Shown here one piece after another: positions 25,580 through 35,079 of a stretch of DNA of 64,000 nt; positions within the stretch are counted from its first letter, which is position 1; every line of letters starts with the position of its first letter. The position numbers and the translations under genes were made by a program. The notes below the pieces were generated by a model that saw nothing but the letters and a program-made list of their open reading frames with translations, searched no databases and was not told the DNA's origin. Location: the NCBI RefSeq assembly GCF_021729845.1, contig NZ_CP063397.1, forward strand, positions 882,001 to 946,000. Reading direction: 5' to 3'. This DNA comes from Rhizobium sp. SL42. Lineage in GTDB: Bacteria; Pseudomonadota; Alphaproteobacteria; Rhizobiales; Rhizobiaceae.

Positions 25580-26182
25580 ATGTATTCTCTGATAATGGAA
25601 ATTGGTGGTGAACAGTTTGAGAAAACGGTGGCCGAGCGGCTGAAGTCGTTGCGGGCGGAACGTGGCCTGACGCTCGATGCGCTGGCGGACCTGTCCGGCG
25701 TCAGCCGGGCGATGATCTCGCGTGTCGAGCGCGCCGAAGCGAGCCCGACGGCGGCCTTGCTGGCGAGGCTCTGTTCGGCGCTCGGCGTTTCACTGTCGGT
25801 CTTTTTCGACAATGACTGCCGGCAGCCACGGCCCTTGGCCCGCCGGGCGGACCAGCCGCTCTGGCGCGATCCCGATAGCGGCTACCTGCGCCGCGCGGTG
25901 TCGCCGCCCGCTACAGGCCGGGGCGCCGGCAGCGCTGTCGATATCATCGAGGTCGAATTTCCGGCCGGCGCCGAGGTTCGCTTTCCCGGCCGGCTTTCCA
26001 GCCGCAGCCAGACCCAGCATGTCTGGGTATTCGAAGGCGAGATCGTGATGCATGTCGGCGAAGATGTCTATCATCTCTCGGCCGGCGATTGCCTGTTCAT
26101 GAACGTCGCCGATGTGCATGGCTATCGCAATCCGGGACCGATCGCCGCCCGCTATGCGGTGGTCGTCAATCTGGGCGGGTAG
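25580..26182 (+). CDS. XRE-family regulator with cupin sensor domain
   Basis: Up to 200 residues. The helix-turn-helix domain spans about 15-75 (RLKSLRAERGLTLDALADLSG ... MISRVERAEASPT), and the C-terminal half (about 110-200) is a cupin_2 barrel with RSQTQHVWVFEGEIVMHV and LSAGDCLFMNVADVHGYRNPG. This XRE-cupin architecture (PuuR/SutR-like) senses small molecules and represses amine or thiol catabolism genes. The GNAT gene 140 bases downstream is the likely target or partner. The start is uncertain: GGAG is only three bases from ATG 25580, and ATG 25595 is an alternative. Confidence 0.85.
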   Translation: MYSLIMEIGGEQFEKTVAERLKSLRAERGLTLDALADLSGVSRAMISRVERAEASPTAALLARLCSALGVSLSVFFDNDCRQPRPLARRADQPLWRDPDSGYLRRAVSPPATGRGAGSAVDIIEVEFPAGAEVRFPGRLSSRSQTQHVWVFEGEIVMHVGEDVYHLSAGDCLFMNVADVHGYRNPGPIAARYAVVVNLGG

Positions 26183-26324
26183 AGCATTTCCGGCGAGAAC
26201 GAGGGTCGCCTTCAATGCTTATATCTTTGTTTTTATGCAATTCGCAACGCAAAACCGGTTCCCGCCTTTGCCGGAATCGCTCTTGTCGTCTTTCACCCAT
26301 CAACGCCAGCATCAGGACAACACC

Positions 26325-26843
26325 ATGACCGCCATCCGCCTGCTCGACGAAACCGAAACGCTGCGGGTCTTGCCCGATCTTTGCGAGGTGTTGGCCGATT
26401 GCATCGAAGGCGGCGCATCCGTCGGCTTCATGTCGCCGTTTGCACCATCCGACGGCGTGCCGTTCTGGCAGGCCGTCGCTGCGGCCGTCGGCCGTGGCGA
26501 AGTGCTGCTCTATTTGGCCGAAGTCGATGGCAGGGTCCGTGGCACGGTGCAGATCGGCTTTGCCAGCAAGCAGAACCAGCCGCACCGCGCCGACCTGATG
26601 AAACTGCTGGTGCATCGAAGCGCGCGCGGCCTGGGTCTGGCGCGGCTGCTGATGGCGGCCGCAGAGCAAGGTGCTGCCGAGGCCGGACGCACCCTGCTGG
26701 TGCTCGATACGGCAACCGGCGAGCCGGCGGAAAAGATCTATGAGAAGCTCGGATGGCAGAGGACAGGCGTCGTACCGGCCTATGCGCTGTTTCCCGATGG
26801 CCGCTTCTGCGACACCACGATCTTCTACAAGCAGCTGGGTTGA
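26325..26843 (+). CDS. GNAT family N-acetyltransferase
   Basis: 172 residues of GNAT fold. The acetyl-CoA binding loop appears as KLLVHRSARGLGLARLLM (R-G-x-G-L/A pattern, near 93-110), followed by LVLDTATGEPAEKIYEKLGWQRTG, the typical motif B. It acetylates a primary amine of a small molecule or antibiotic; the substrate is not evident. ATG 26325 is chosen since the protein then begins with the first strand (TAIRLLDETE). It follows an XRE-cupin regulator and may be regulated by it. Confidence 0.88.
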   Translation: MTAIRLLDETETLRVLPDLCEVLADCIEGGASVGFMSPFAPSDGVPFWQAVAAAVGRGEVLLYLAEVDGRVRGTVQIGFASKQNQPHRADLMKLLVHRSARGLGLARLLMAAAEQGAAEAGRTLLVLDTATGEPAEKIYEKLGWQRTGVVPAYALFPDGRFCDTTIFYKQLG

Positions 26844-26959
26844 GCGCAGATCGGGCAACGTGTACCAAAAATTGCCACGCCTGGAGCGCGGCGGTCCCCT
26901 TCTCAGTCGCAAGCCGTGTGATAGTGTCCCCGAACCAATTTAGTTTAGGGATCAATAAC

Positions 26960-27334
26960 ATGCTTTTGTCTAAGGGCCGCTCCTTGCGGCTTGCAGTGCT
27001 GGCGCTCGCAGCCCTGGTCGCGGCACCGGTTCTGGCCGCCGATGTCACCTTCGTCATGAAGAACGACCATCCGAATGCGGTCGAGGTCGAGCTCTACAGC
27101 CAGGATCGCGACCATGTCTGGCCGGGCGATGGCGAAGTCTATTATCTCGACGACGGTGAAGCGAAGAACATCTCGCTGGCCTGCGAGGAAGGCGAGAAGA
27201 TCTGCTACGGCGCCTGGATTTCCGGCGACCGCGCCTCCTATTGGGGCACGGGTCCAGACAATGGCGAAACTTGCACCGATTGCTGCTACACCTGTTCCGG
27301 TGGCGAAACACAGCAGATCAATCTGGTCGAATAA
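26960..27334 (+). CDS. small exported cysteine-rich protein
   Basis: 124 residues with a signal peptide (hydrophobic core 10-24, cleavage after VLAA near 27). The mature part of about 97 residues contains six cysteines: Cys75 and Cys82, then a C-terminal cluster CTDCCYTC (105-112). The remainder is acidic and hydroxyl-rich. I do not recognise a named family. The cysteine spacing suggests disulfides or metal binding in the periplasm. A short AGGGA sequence lies upstream of the ATG. It stands between the GNAT gene and the convergent MFS gene. Confidence 0.7.
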   Translation: MLLSKGRSLRLAVLALAALVAAPVLAADVTFVMKNDHPNAVEVELYSQDRDHVWPGDGEVYYLDDGEAKNISLACEEGEKICYGAWISGDRASYWGTGPDNGETCTDCCYTCSGGETQQINLVE

Positions 27335-27426
27335 ATCCGAATACGGCGGGGGCCGGGGGCAAGGGCGATTTTCGGGGTCATGGACCTCAGGAAATCGCCC
27401 TTTTCTGTTTGAACTGGTCCGAGAGT

Positions 27427-28671
27427 TTATCCTTTGCGCTTTTCCGTGGTGAACACGGCCAGTGCCAGGACCGGCAGGGCAAGGCCGATCATCGAGGCGA
27501 GCGACCAGGCACCGGAGGCGAAGGCCCATGCGCCGAGCGCCGAGCCGATGGCGCCGCCGGTAAAGAAGATCGCCATGAACAGCCCGTTCAGGCGGCTGCG
27601 CAAGTCAGCGCCGAGTTCGTAGATCGATCGCTGTCCGGTGACCAGCGTCATGGTCACGCCGAAATCGAGCAGGATGGCGGCAAAAGTCAAGAGCGCCAAC
27701 GCCAGGCTCGATCCTTCCGGTGCGATATGGGTAATCAGGAAGGCGACGGCGACGCTGATCAGGCCGAACGCGGTGGCCGGGCGCACGAGGCCGCGGTCAG
27801 CAAGCCGTCCGGCAATCGGCGAGGCGATGGCACCCGCAACGCCGGCGAGCGCAAACAGCGCGATCCCGCCCTGGGAGAGGCCGAAGGCCGGGCCTGAGAG
27901 ATAAAGCGGCGTCACTGTCCAGAACAGGCTGAAGGCTGCGAATTGAAAGGCCTGGTAGGCGGCGCGGCGCTGCAGCACCGGCTGGGTGGCAAGCAGTCGG
28001 CCCATCGAGCCGATCAGTTGCAGATAGCTGAGTTTCGCAGCAGGTGCGCGGCGCGGCAGCCGCGTCCAGAGCAAGGCGGCCAGCGCGACCATGACCACGG
28101 CCGAGAGATAGAACATGGTGTGCCACGAGAAGAGGTGGGCAATCACGCTCGCGACCGGTCGCGCCATCATGATGCCGAGCATCAGACCGCTCATGACATT
28201 GCCGACGACACGCCCGCGCACCGCGTCGGGCGCCAGATTGGCGGCAAACGGCACGATCATCTGCACGGCGACCGAACCCAGTCCGATCGCAAGCGATGCG
28301 GCGAGAAACGGTCCCGGCGTGGTCGAAAGCCCGGCGGCGATCAAAGCAAGCGTGACGAGGCCGATCATGCCGACGATCAGCCGGCGGTTCTCGATCAGGT
28401 CTCCGAGGGGAACCAGCAGCAGCAGGCCGATCCCGTAGCCGATCTGGGTCAGGGTGACGATCAGCCCGGTGGCTTCGACCGGAAGGCCGATGGCGGCGGC
28501 GATCGGCCCGGCAAGCGGCTGCGCATAGTAGAGGTTGGCGGCAATCAGGCCACAGGCCGCAGCCATCATGAATGTCATGCCGGCTGACAGGCCTGACGAT
28601 GGGGCCGAAGACGGGTCCATCGTCTGGACGCTCGACGGAAGCAGTTGGGCGGGGGTGGACGGGAGGGTCAT
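27427..28671 (-). CDS. MFS transporter, DHA1-type drug/small-molecule exporter
   Basis: 414 residues with 12 predicted helices in two halves. The first loop shows a GYGIGLLLLVPLGDLIENRR segment and the sixth loop a GRLADRG segment, the usual MFS inter-helix motifs. The start at 28671 (MTLPSTPAQ) is supported by AAGGA upstream. The divergent? no: a TetR gene lies just upstream on the same strand, starting at 29434, so regulator and exporter probably share one leftward transcript. Export of toxic compounds under TetR control is likely; the ligand is unknown. Confidence 0.88.
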   Translation of the reverse strand: MTLPSTPAQLLPSSVQTMDPSSAPSSGLSAGMTFMMAAACGLIAANLYYAQPLAGPIAAAIGLPVEATGLIVTLTQIGYGIGLLLLVPLGDLIENRRLIVGMIGLVTLALIAAGLSTTPGPFLAASLAIGLGSVAVQMIVPFAANLAPDAVRGRVVGNVMSGLMLGIMMARPVASVIAHLFSWHTMFYLSAVVMVALAALLWTRLPRRAPAAKLSYLQLIGSMGRLLATQPVLQRRAAYQAFQFAAFSLFWTVTPLYLSGPAFGLSQGGIALFALAGVAGAIASPIAGRLADRGLVRPATAFGLISVAVAFLITHIAPEGSSLALALLTFAAILLDFGVTMTLVTGQRSIYELGADLRSRLNGLFMAIFFTGGAIGSALGAWAFASGAWSLASMIGLALPVLALAVFTTEKRKG

Positions 28672-28810
28672 TGAACGTGTCCTTGGGAGGGAAGGGCGAG
28701 CGAGGGGACGGCAAGGCAAGATGCATTCAGTCAGGCAATGCCGGGCAAGGGGCCGGAGGTTAGGGGCGGAGCGGCAGGGGACGGCGAGGTGCCTGAAACC
28801 GATCCGTCGG

Positions 28811-29434
28811 TCATTCGAGCAGCCGGAGCACGGTTTCCGCCGAGGCAAGCGTCTGGCTCTCGAGCGCGGCCGTCTTGCCGGCGATGCGAATGCCTTGGAG
28901 ATAGGAAAACAGCGCAAGCGCCGTTGGTGCGGGTGCAAGCTCGGGCCGGATAGAGCCATCGGCCTGACCTTCGCGAATGAAAGCCTCAATCCGTTCGACG
29001 AGCCGGCCGTTGTGCAGGCTGACCCGCTCGGCGATCTGCGGATCGGACAGCGTCAGTTCGACGGCGGCGCCGATCGCCAGGCATCCCCGCCGGCCGGTCT
29101 CGCCACAGGCGGCCATGGCGTAGAAGCCGACCACGCGCGATAGCTTTTCGCGGCCGTTGCCGGCCGTATCCAGCGCTTCGTCGAGCAAATCGGCGCGGAC
29201 CTGCTTGTAGCGATCATAGGCCGCGATGAAGACGTCGCGCTTGTCGCGGAATGCCTTGTAGATGCTGCCGGCGGTCAGGCCCATGGCCGACTTCAACTCG
29301 CTGATCGAAGTGCCGTGATAGCCTTTTTCCGAAAAGATCCTGATGGCGGCATCGAGTGCGTCATTCATGTCGAATTCGCGTGGACGTCCGGGGGGGCGTG
29401 CGGGGGAGCGGGTGGCGGTGTCCGGGATGGTCAT
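28811..29434 (-). CDS. TetR/AcrR family regulator
   Basis: 207 residues. The N-terminal TetR helix-turn-helix reads ALDAAIRIFSEKGYHGTSIS followed by GLTAGSIYKAFRDK (about 28-73). The C-terminal ligand domain contains a tetracycline-repressor-like C-terminal helix set (GCLAIGAAVELTLSDPQIAE). It presumably represses itself and the MFS gene that follows on the same strand, through the perfect palindrome at 29454-29469 upstream of its start. Ligand unknown. Confidence 0.9.
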   Translation of the reverse strand: MTIPDTATRSPARPPGRPREFDMNDALDAAIRIFSEKGYHGTSISELKSAMGLTAGSIYKAFRDKRDVFIAAYDRYKQVRADLLDEALDTAGNGREKLSRVVGFYAMAACGETGRRGCLAIGAAVELTLSDPQIAERVSLHNGRLVERIEAFIREGQADGSIRPELAPAPTALALFSYLQGIRIAGKTAALESQTLASAETVLRLLE

Positions 29435-29453
29435 TGACTGAGCCGATTAAATA

Positions 29454-29469
29454 GGAAACGATCGTTTCC
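29454..29469. promoter_or_regulatory. perfect palindrome, TetR operator
   Basis: GGAAACGATCGTTTCC, a 16-bp perfect palindrome flanked by AT-rich bases (AAATA upstream, AAATAG downstream), lies 20 bases upstream of the TetR gene start at 29434 on its promoter side. This is the form and position expected for autoregulation by a TetR dimer. Confidence 0.7.
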
Positions 29470-29564
29470 AAATAGTCGCGGAAAGCGCGTCCGTCAAGTG
29501 CCCTATCCCGGGACGGCGCATGGCATGGCGACACCTCGCCGCCATGTTTCCCTCCGGTGCTTGC

Positions 29565-30629
29565 TCAGTCGCCGTCCTTCAGCATGCGCGCAAAGGCTTG
29601 CCCGATCTGGTCAACCAGTTCGGCATGGATATCGGCGCGCGACCGTTCGGGGCTCTCGCCGCAGATCGGATCCGGTTCGCCGATCTGTTTCAGCATTGCG
29701 GCAGAACCCGGTTTGCAGAGCGGCAGGAAGCTGAAATGGTCGGCCTTCTCGATCTGCCTGTATGTCGCACCGGGCGTTTTTGTCGCCAATTCATCCGAAA
29801 GGACGGCGACGGGAATTTCACCGCTGCTGCCGAGATTGATGAATGCGAGCGGGGTATCGATCGCGGCGAGACTGGCCGGCACAAAGCTGGTGGCAAGGCC
29901 CGGATCGACCAGCACGGCCACGTCGATGCGCGGATCGCGGTTGGACTGTTCGAAGCGCCGGCGATCGATGCTGCGCAGGTCGAGAGGCGGCACCTTGATC
30001 TCTTCGTCATTGACGAAACCGCGCCCGCCTTTGAACCATCGGCAGTCCATCATCGCGGGATAGCTGTCGCAATAGGCAATGTAGGCATCAAGACTTGCCC
30101 TTGCGCCGGCAATTTCCATCGCCGCCGTGCCGCCAAGCGAAAAGCCCAGAACCCCGACCCTGGCGGGATCGACCACGCCGTGCCAGGCCTTGTCGGTGGT
30201 GAAACCGTCGAGAACTGCGGACAGGTCCTCGGTTCGCTCCCAGATTTTCGGTGTCGCTTCAGGGGTGGAATCGCCGCTTGAAGTGCCCGGGTGGTCGGGA
30301 CCGGCGACGACAAAGCCCGCCTCGGCGAGCGCCGTTGCGATCCAGGCCATGCCAAGGGCGCGAGAACCGGAACCGTGGGAGAGCAGAATGAGCGGGAAAT
30401 CACCCTTGGCCGGCATGGCATCGCGCAGCACCTCGGTGCCCTCGAAGATGCGATTGTCGCCGGCGGTCATACGTTGACCGCCGGAGGCCGCCGGATACCA
30501 GACAGTGACGGCGAGCGGTTTGGTCCGGGCGGGTGCGGCAATGGCGAGCGTTTGAACGCCGACAGGCTGACCGGCAAAGGCAGCGCCGCCGGCAAGTGCA
30601 AGGGTGAGCATGGCAAGGATGGAACGCAT
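29565..30629 (-). CDS. exported alpha/beta hydrolase (PAF-acetylhydrolase/dienelactone-type)
   Basis: 354 residues with a signal peptide (MRSILAMLTLALAGGAAFA). The hydrolase domain shows VTVWYPAASG, ILLSHGSG, the nucleophile elbow GFSLGG with Ser164, an Asp-rich late strand and the KADHFSFL histidine near the end. It belongs to the chlorophyllase/PAF-AH/dienelactone-like branch of esterases. GAGG lies 7 bases before ATG 30629. It is divergent from the polyamine deacetylase gene and is similar in order of motifs to the hydrolase at 32041-33036, so the two may be duplicates flanking aphA. Confidence 0.8.
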   Translation of the reverse strand: MRSILAMLTLALAGGAAFAGQPVGVQTLAIAAPARTKPLAVTVWYPAASGGQRMTAGDNRIFEGTEVLRDAMPAKGDFPLILLSHGSGSRALGMAWIATALAEAGFVVAGPDHPGTSSGDSTPEATPKIWERTEDLSAVLDGFTTDKAWHGVVDPARVGVLGFSLGGTAAMEIAGARASLDAYIAYCDSYPAMMDCRWFKGGRGFVNDEEIKVPPLDLRSIDRRRFEQSNRDPRIDVAVLVDPGLATSFVPASLAAIDTPLAFINLGSSGEIPVAVLSDELATKTPGATYRQIEKADHFSFLPLCKPGSAAMLKQIGEPDPICGESPERSRADIHAELVDQIGQAFARMLKDGD

Positions 30630-30930
30630 CGGAACCTCGTTCGAGTTGGAGAACGGGGATGTCTTGCGACCGATCGACGCCAGAGACGCCCCGGATCGCG
30701 ATCGAGAACGTCCTAGATCGCGATCCGGTCCTCGAGCTTGACCCGGTCCTGAAACGTGACTGGCAGCCGCCCGGCCGCCATTCGAACGATCGTCGGCACG
30801 AAGAGCGACAGGCAACAACTTCTGGTCAGATGATCGAAAATATCCCCGCTTCCCTTGCCGACCCGAAGGACCTGACGCTAGGCTTGGAAAAACCAAGATT
30901 GGGCGAAGGTCCGGCAGATGGGGAACAGGA
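30630..30930. other. 301-base divergent gap with an inverted repeat
   Basis: Promoter region between the leftward hydrolase gene and rightward aphA. It contains the long inverted repeat 30691-30728 and a repeated CCGGTCCT (near 30725 and 30743). No gene is supported. Confidence 0.5.
30691..30728. promoter_or_regulatory. 13-bp perfect inverted repeat, candidate operator or hairpin
   Basis: CCGGATCGCGATC (30691-30703) is repeated inverted as GATCGCGATCCGG (30716-30728) with a 12-base spacer GAGAACGTCCTA. Each arm contains the palindrome GATCGCGATC. It lies in the divergent promoter region of the hydrolase and aphA genes and could bind a regulator to both sides or form a transcript hairpin. Confidence 0.5.
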
Positions 30931-31959
30931 ATGCGCGTCTTTTATTCGGAAAAACACAAGCTCCGCGATGCACGGACCGAGATGCATGGCGGCTTGCTGG
31001 TCAAGCCGTTCGAGGGACCGTTCCGGGCTGAATGGATCCTGGTCGCGGTCAACGAGGCAGGCTTTACCGATGTCCTGCCGCCGACGGAGCATGGACTGGA
31101 GACGGCGCTGAAGGTGCATGACGCCGGCTATCTCGATTTTCTCGGCACCTGCTGGGAGCGCTGGCAGGCAGCCGGTTTTGAGGGCGAGGCGATCGCGACG
31201 TCCTTTCCCTGCCGGCGCAGCCAGATTGGCCGGGTTCCCCGCCATATCGACGGTGCGCTCGGCTATTATGCCAACTCGGCCGAAACCGCGATTTCGGGCG
31301 GCACTTTCGAGGCGGCCGTCGCCTCGATGGATGTGGCGCTGTCGGGCGCCGACTGGCTGAACGCCGGCAACCGGTTTGCCTTTTCGCTCTGCCGCCCGCC
31401 CGGCCATCATGCCGGCATCGACCTGTTCGGCGGCTATTGTTTCATCAACAATGCGGCCGTGGCCGCGCAGCGGTTGATCGACCTCGGCGCCCGCAAGGTC
31501 GCCATCCTCGATGTCGATTTCCATCACGGCAACGGCACGCAGGACATCACCTATCGCCGCGACGATATCTTCTTTGCCTCGCTGCATGGCGAACCGGCCG
31601 ATGCCTTCCCCTATTTTCTCGGCTATGCCGACGAGACCGGCGAAGGGGCGGGCGAGGGTCTGAATGCCAATTATCCGCTGCCGTCCGGCACGCCGTTCGG
31701 CATCTGGTCGGCGGCACTCGCCGACGCGCTACGGCGCATAACGGCCTATGGCGCCGAGGTCATCGTTCTTTCCCTTGGTGTCGACACCTTCGAGCAGGAC
31801 CCGATCAGCTTTTTCAAGCTGAAGACGCCGGATTATATCCACATGGGCGAAATGATCGCCAAAACCGGCATTCCGGTGCTGACCCTGATGGAGGGCGGCT
31901 ACGGCGTGCCGGAGATCGGGCTCAATGTCGCCAATGTCCTGAAAGGCCTGGAGGGCTGA
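30931..31959 (+). CDS. aphA: acetylpolyamine aminohydrolase (HDAC superfamily)
   Basis: 342 residues, close in length and motif order to the Mycoplana ramosa acetylpolyamine aminohydrolase. The active site is complete: His159-His160 in RPPGHHAG, zinc ligands Asp196 and His198 in DVDFHHGNG, Asp285 in LGVDTFEQDP, and the catalytic tyrosine in MEGGYG (near 324). The enzyme removes acetyl groups from acetylated putrescine, spermidine and related amines so they can be re-used. An ACAGGA sequence precedes ATG. It is flanked by two related alpha/beta hydrolases, and the divergent one shares its promoter region. Confidence 0.92.
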   Translation: MRVFYSEKHKLRDARTEMHGGLLVKPFEGPFRAEWILVAVNEAGFTDVLPPTEHGLETALKVHDAGYLDFLGTCWERWQAAGFEGEAIATSFPCRRSQIGRVPRHIDGALGYYANSAETAISGGTFEAAVASMDVALSGADWLNAGNRFAFSLCRPPGHHAGIDLFGGYCFINNAAVAAQRLIDLGARKVAILDVDFHHGNGTQDITYRRDDIFFASLHGEPADAFPYFLGYADETGEGAGEGLNANYPLPSGTPFGIWSAALADALRRITAYGAEVIVLSLGVDTFEQDPISFFKLKTPDYIHMGEMIAKTGIPVLTLMEGGYGVPEIGLNVANVLKGLEG

Positions 31960-32040
31960 CGACACGATGATCGCAACGGATCGCGGCGGTTTTGTCCGGT
32001 GGAATGCCTCTGCCTCTCCCTCTATCTGCGCAGGTGATGC

Positions 32041-33036
32041 GTGACAGTCGGTTATCGGGAAGGCCAGAGCTTCGACGCAACCCGGCAGAACTGGGATGCG
32101 TCCGGCATCAGGCCTTTGTCCTGGACGGCCTGGTATCCGGCGGCAAGGGGCGCGACGGCCGCGGTTCCGACCGAAGTGTCGTGGTTCATTCAGGAGCCAG
32201 TCGCGCGCGATGCGGCGATCGCCGCATCCGCCATGCCGCATCCGCTGGTGCTGTTGTCGCATGGCAGTGGCGCGAGTGCGTCTGCAATGGCCTGGCTGGC
32301 CTATCGGCTGGCGGAGCGGGGATATGTCGCCATTGCCGTCGATCATCATGGTCATACCGGCAGCGAACGATACCGGGCCGAAGGTTTTCTCTGCCTCTGG
32401 GAACGCGCCGCCGATCTCGTCGCGCTGCTGGACGATCCCTCATGGCGTCGGTCGCTGGGCGGGACGATCGATCATCGCGCCCATGTTGCCGGCTTCTCCG
32501 CCGGTGCCTATACGGCACTGCAGCTGATCGGGGCACGGATCGCCTATTCGCAGTTCGAGCCGGACAATCCGGTCAAGAGCAAGGTGCGCGGCCCGCGGGA
32601 ATTTCCCGACCTGATCGACCGGCTGCCCGAGCTTCACGCCAATCCGGTCTTCCGCAAGTCCTGGGAGCGCAGGCGCAGCGACTTTTCGGATCCGCGCTTT
32701 CGATGCGCGATCGCCATTGCGCCGGGGCGCTCGGTGCTGGGCTATGCCGTCGAAAGCCTTGCGGCCATGTCCCGCCCGGTCTTTATCATCGGCGGTGATG
32801 CCGATGACATCGCGCCGCCATCCGAGTGCTGCGACTGGCTGGCCAGTCACATTCAGGGCAGCACACTCGACATCATGAATGGCGGAATAGGTCACTACAC
32901 CTTCCTGCCGGAGGGATCGAACATCGGAACGCAACTGTCTCCGGACCTGTTCCGGGACGCAACCGGCGTCGATCGGCGTGCCGTGCATGACGCGGTCGCA
33001 ATGCGGATCGCGGACTTCTTCGACGACGTGCCGTAA
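32041..33036 (+). CDS. alpha/beta hydrolase, paralogous to the 29565-30629 protein
   Basis: 331 residues, no obvious signal peptide. Shared motifs with the hydrolase upstream of aphA: WTAWYPAARG, VLLSHGSG, MAWLAYRLAERGYVAIAVDHHGHT and a GFSAGAYTAL elbow with Ser153. The catalytic Asp/His are probably in GGDADDIAPP and GHYTFLPEG. It belongs to the chlorophyllase/PAF-AH-like esterases. The start is GTG 32041 with AGGTGA upstream. It follows aphA by 81 bases in the same direction and ends at a hairpin terminator. Confidence 0.8.
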   Translation: MTVGYREGQSFDATRQNWDASGIRPLSWTAWYPAARGATAAVPTEVSWFIQEPVARDAAIAASAMPHPLVLLSHGSGASASAMAWLAYRLAERGYVAIAVDHHGHTGSERYRAEGFLCLWERAADLVALLDDPSWRRSLGGTIDHRAHVAGFSAGAYTALQLIGARIAYSQFEPDNPVKSKVRGPREFPDLIDRLPELHANPVFRKSWERRRSDFSDPRFRCAIAIAPGRSVLGYAVESLAAMSRPVFIIGGDADDIAPPSECCDWLASHIQGSTLDIMNGGIGHYTFLPEGSNIGTQLSPDLFRDATGVDRRAVHDAVAMRIADFFDDVP

Positions 33037-33041
33037 ATGCA

Positions 33042-33066
33042 GACGGCCCGCTTTGGGCGGGCCGTC
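33042..33066. terminator. hairpin between convergent genes
   Basis: Perfect 10-bp GC-rich stem GACGGCCCGC (33042-33051) and GCGGGCCGTC (33057-33066) with loop TTTGG, located between the rightward hydrolase and the leftward TRAP binding-protein gene. The following T tract is weak on both strands, so termination may be partial or Rho-assisted. Confidence 0.6.
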
Positions 33067-33092
33067 GCAAGCGTCAATGCAGCAATCGGGGC

Positions 33093-34851
<1,759 letters not shown>

Positions 34852-34922
34852 GTCCTGAACTCCTTGTCGGCGGCAGCGATGGACCACTGTCCTTGTCGAG
34901 GCCCCGTCGGCGCCGTCCGCCC

Positions 34923-34964
34923 AGTGTCAGTGTCAGTGTCAGTATCGACGTCGGCGTCGGTGTC
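34923..34964. repeat. seven-unit hexamer repeat
   Basis: Three perfect AGTGTC units (34923-34940) are followed by AGTATC, GACGTC, GGCGTC and GGTGTC. It lies upstream of the truncated haemoglobin gene and upstream of the iron control element of mbfA. Read in reverse it would encode Asp-Thr repeats, but that frame has no other support. It is a degenerate microsatellite. Confidence 0.85.
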
Positions 34965-35049
34965 TTGCCGCCCCTGTTTCACCGATCTTGCGCCTTTGGT
35001 CAAACCCGATCGCCTGCGACTTGACCACGCAGGGCCGCTGCGATAGTTA

Positions 35050-35066
35050 TTTAGAATAATTCTAAA
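35050..35066. promoter_or_regulatory. iron control element (Irr box) upstream of mbfA
   Basis: TTTAGAATAATTCTAAA is a perfect 7-3-7 inverted repeat, the form of the iron control element bound by Irr in Rhizobiales. It lies 13 bases upstream of the mbfA start, overlapping the expected promoter, so Irr would repress the gene at low iron. Irr repression of mbfA has been reported in Agrobacterium; here it is inferred from sequence and gene. Confidence 0.85.
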
Positions 35067-35079
35067 CAGGATCACAGCG

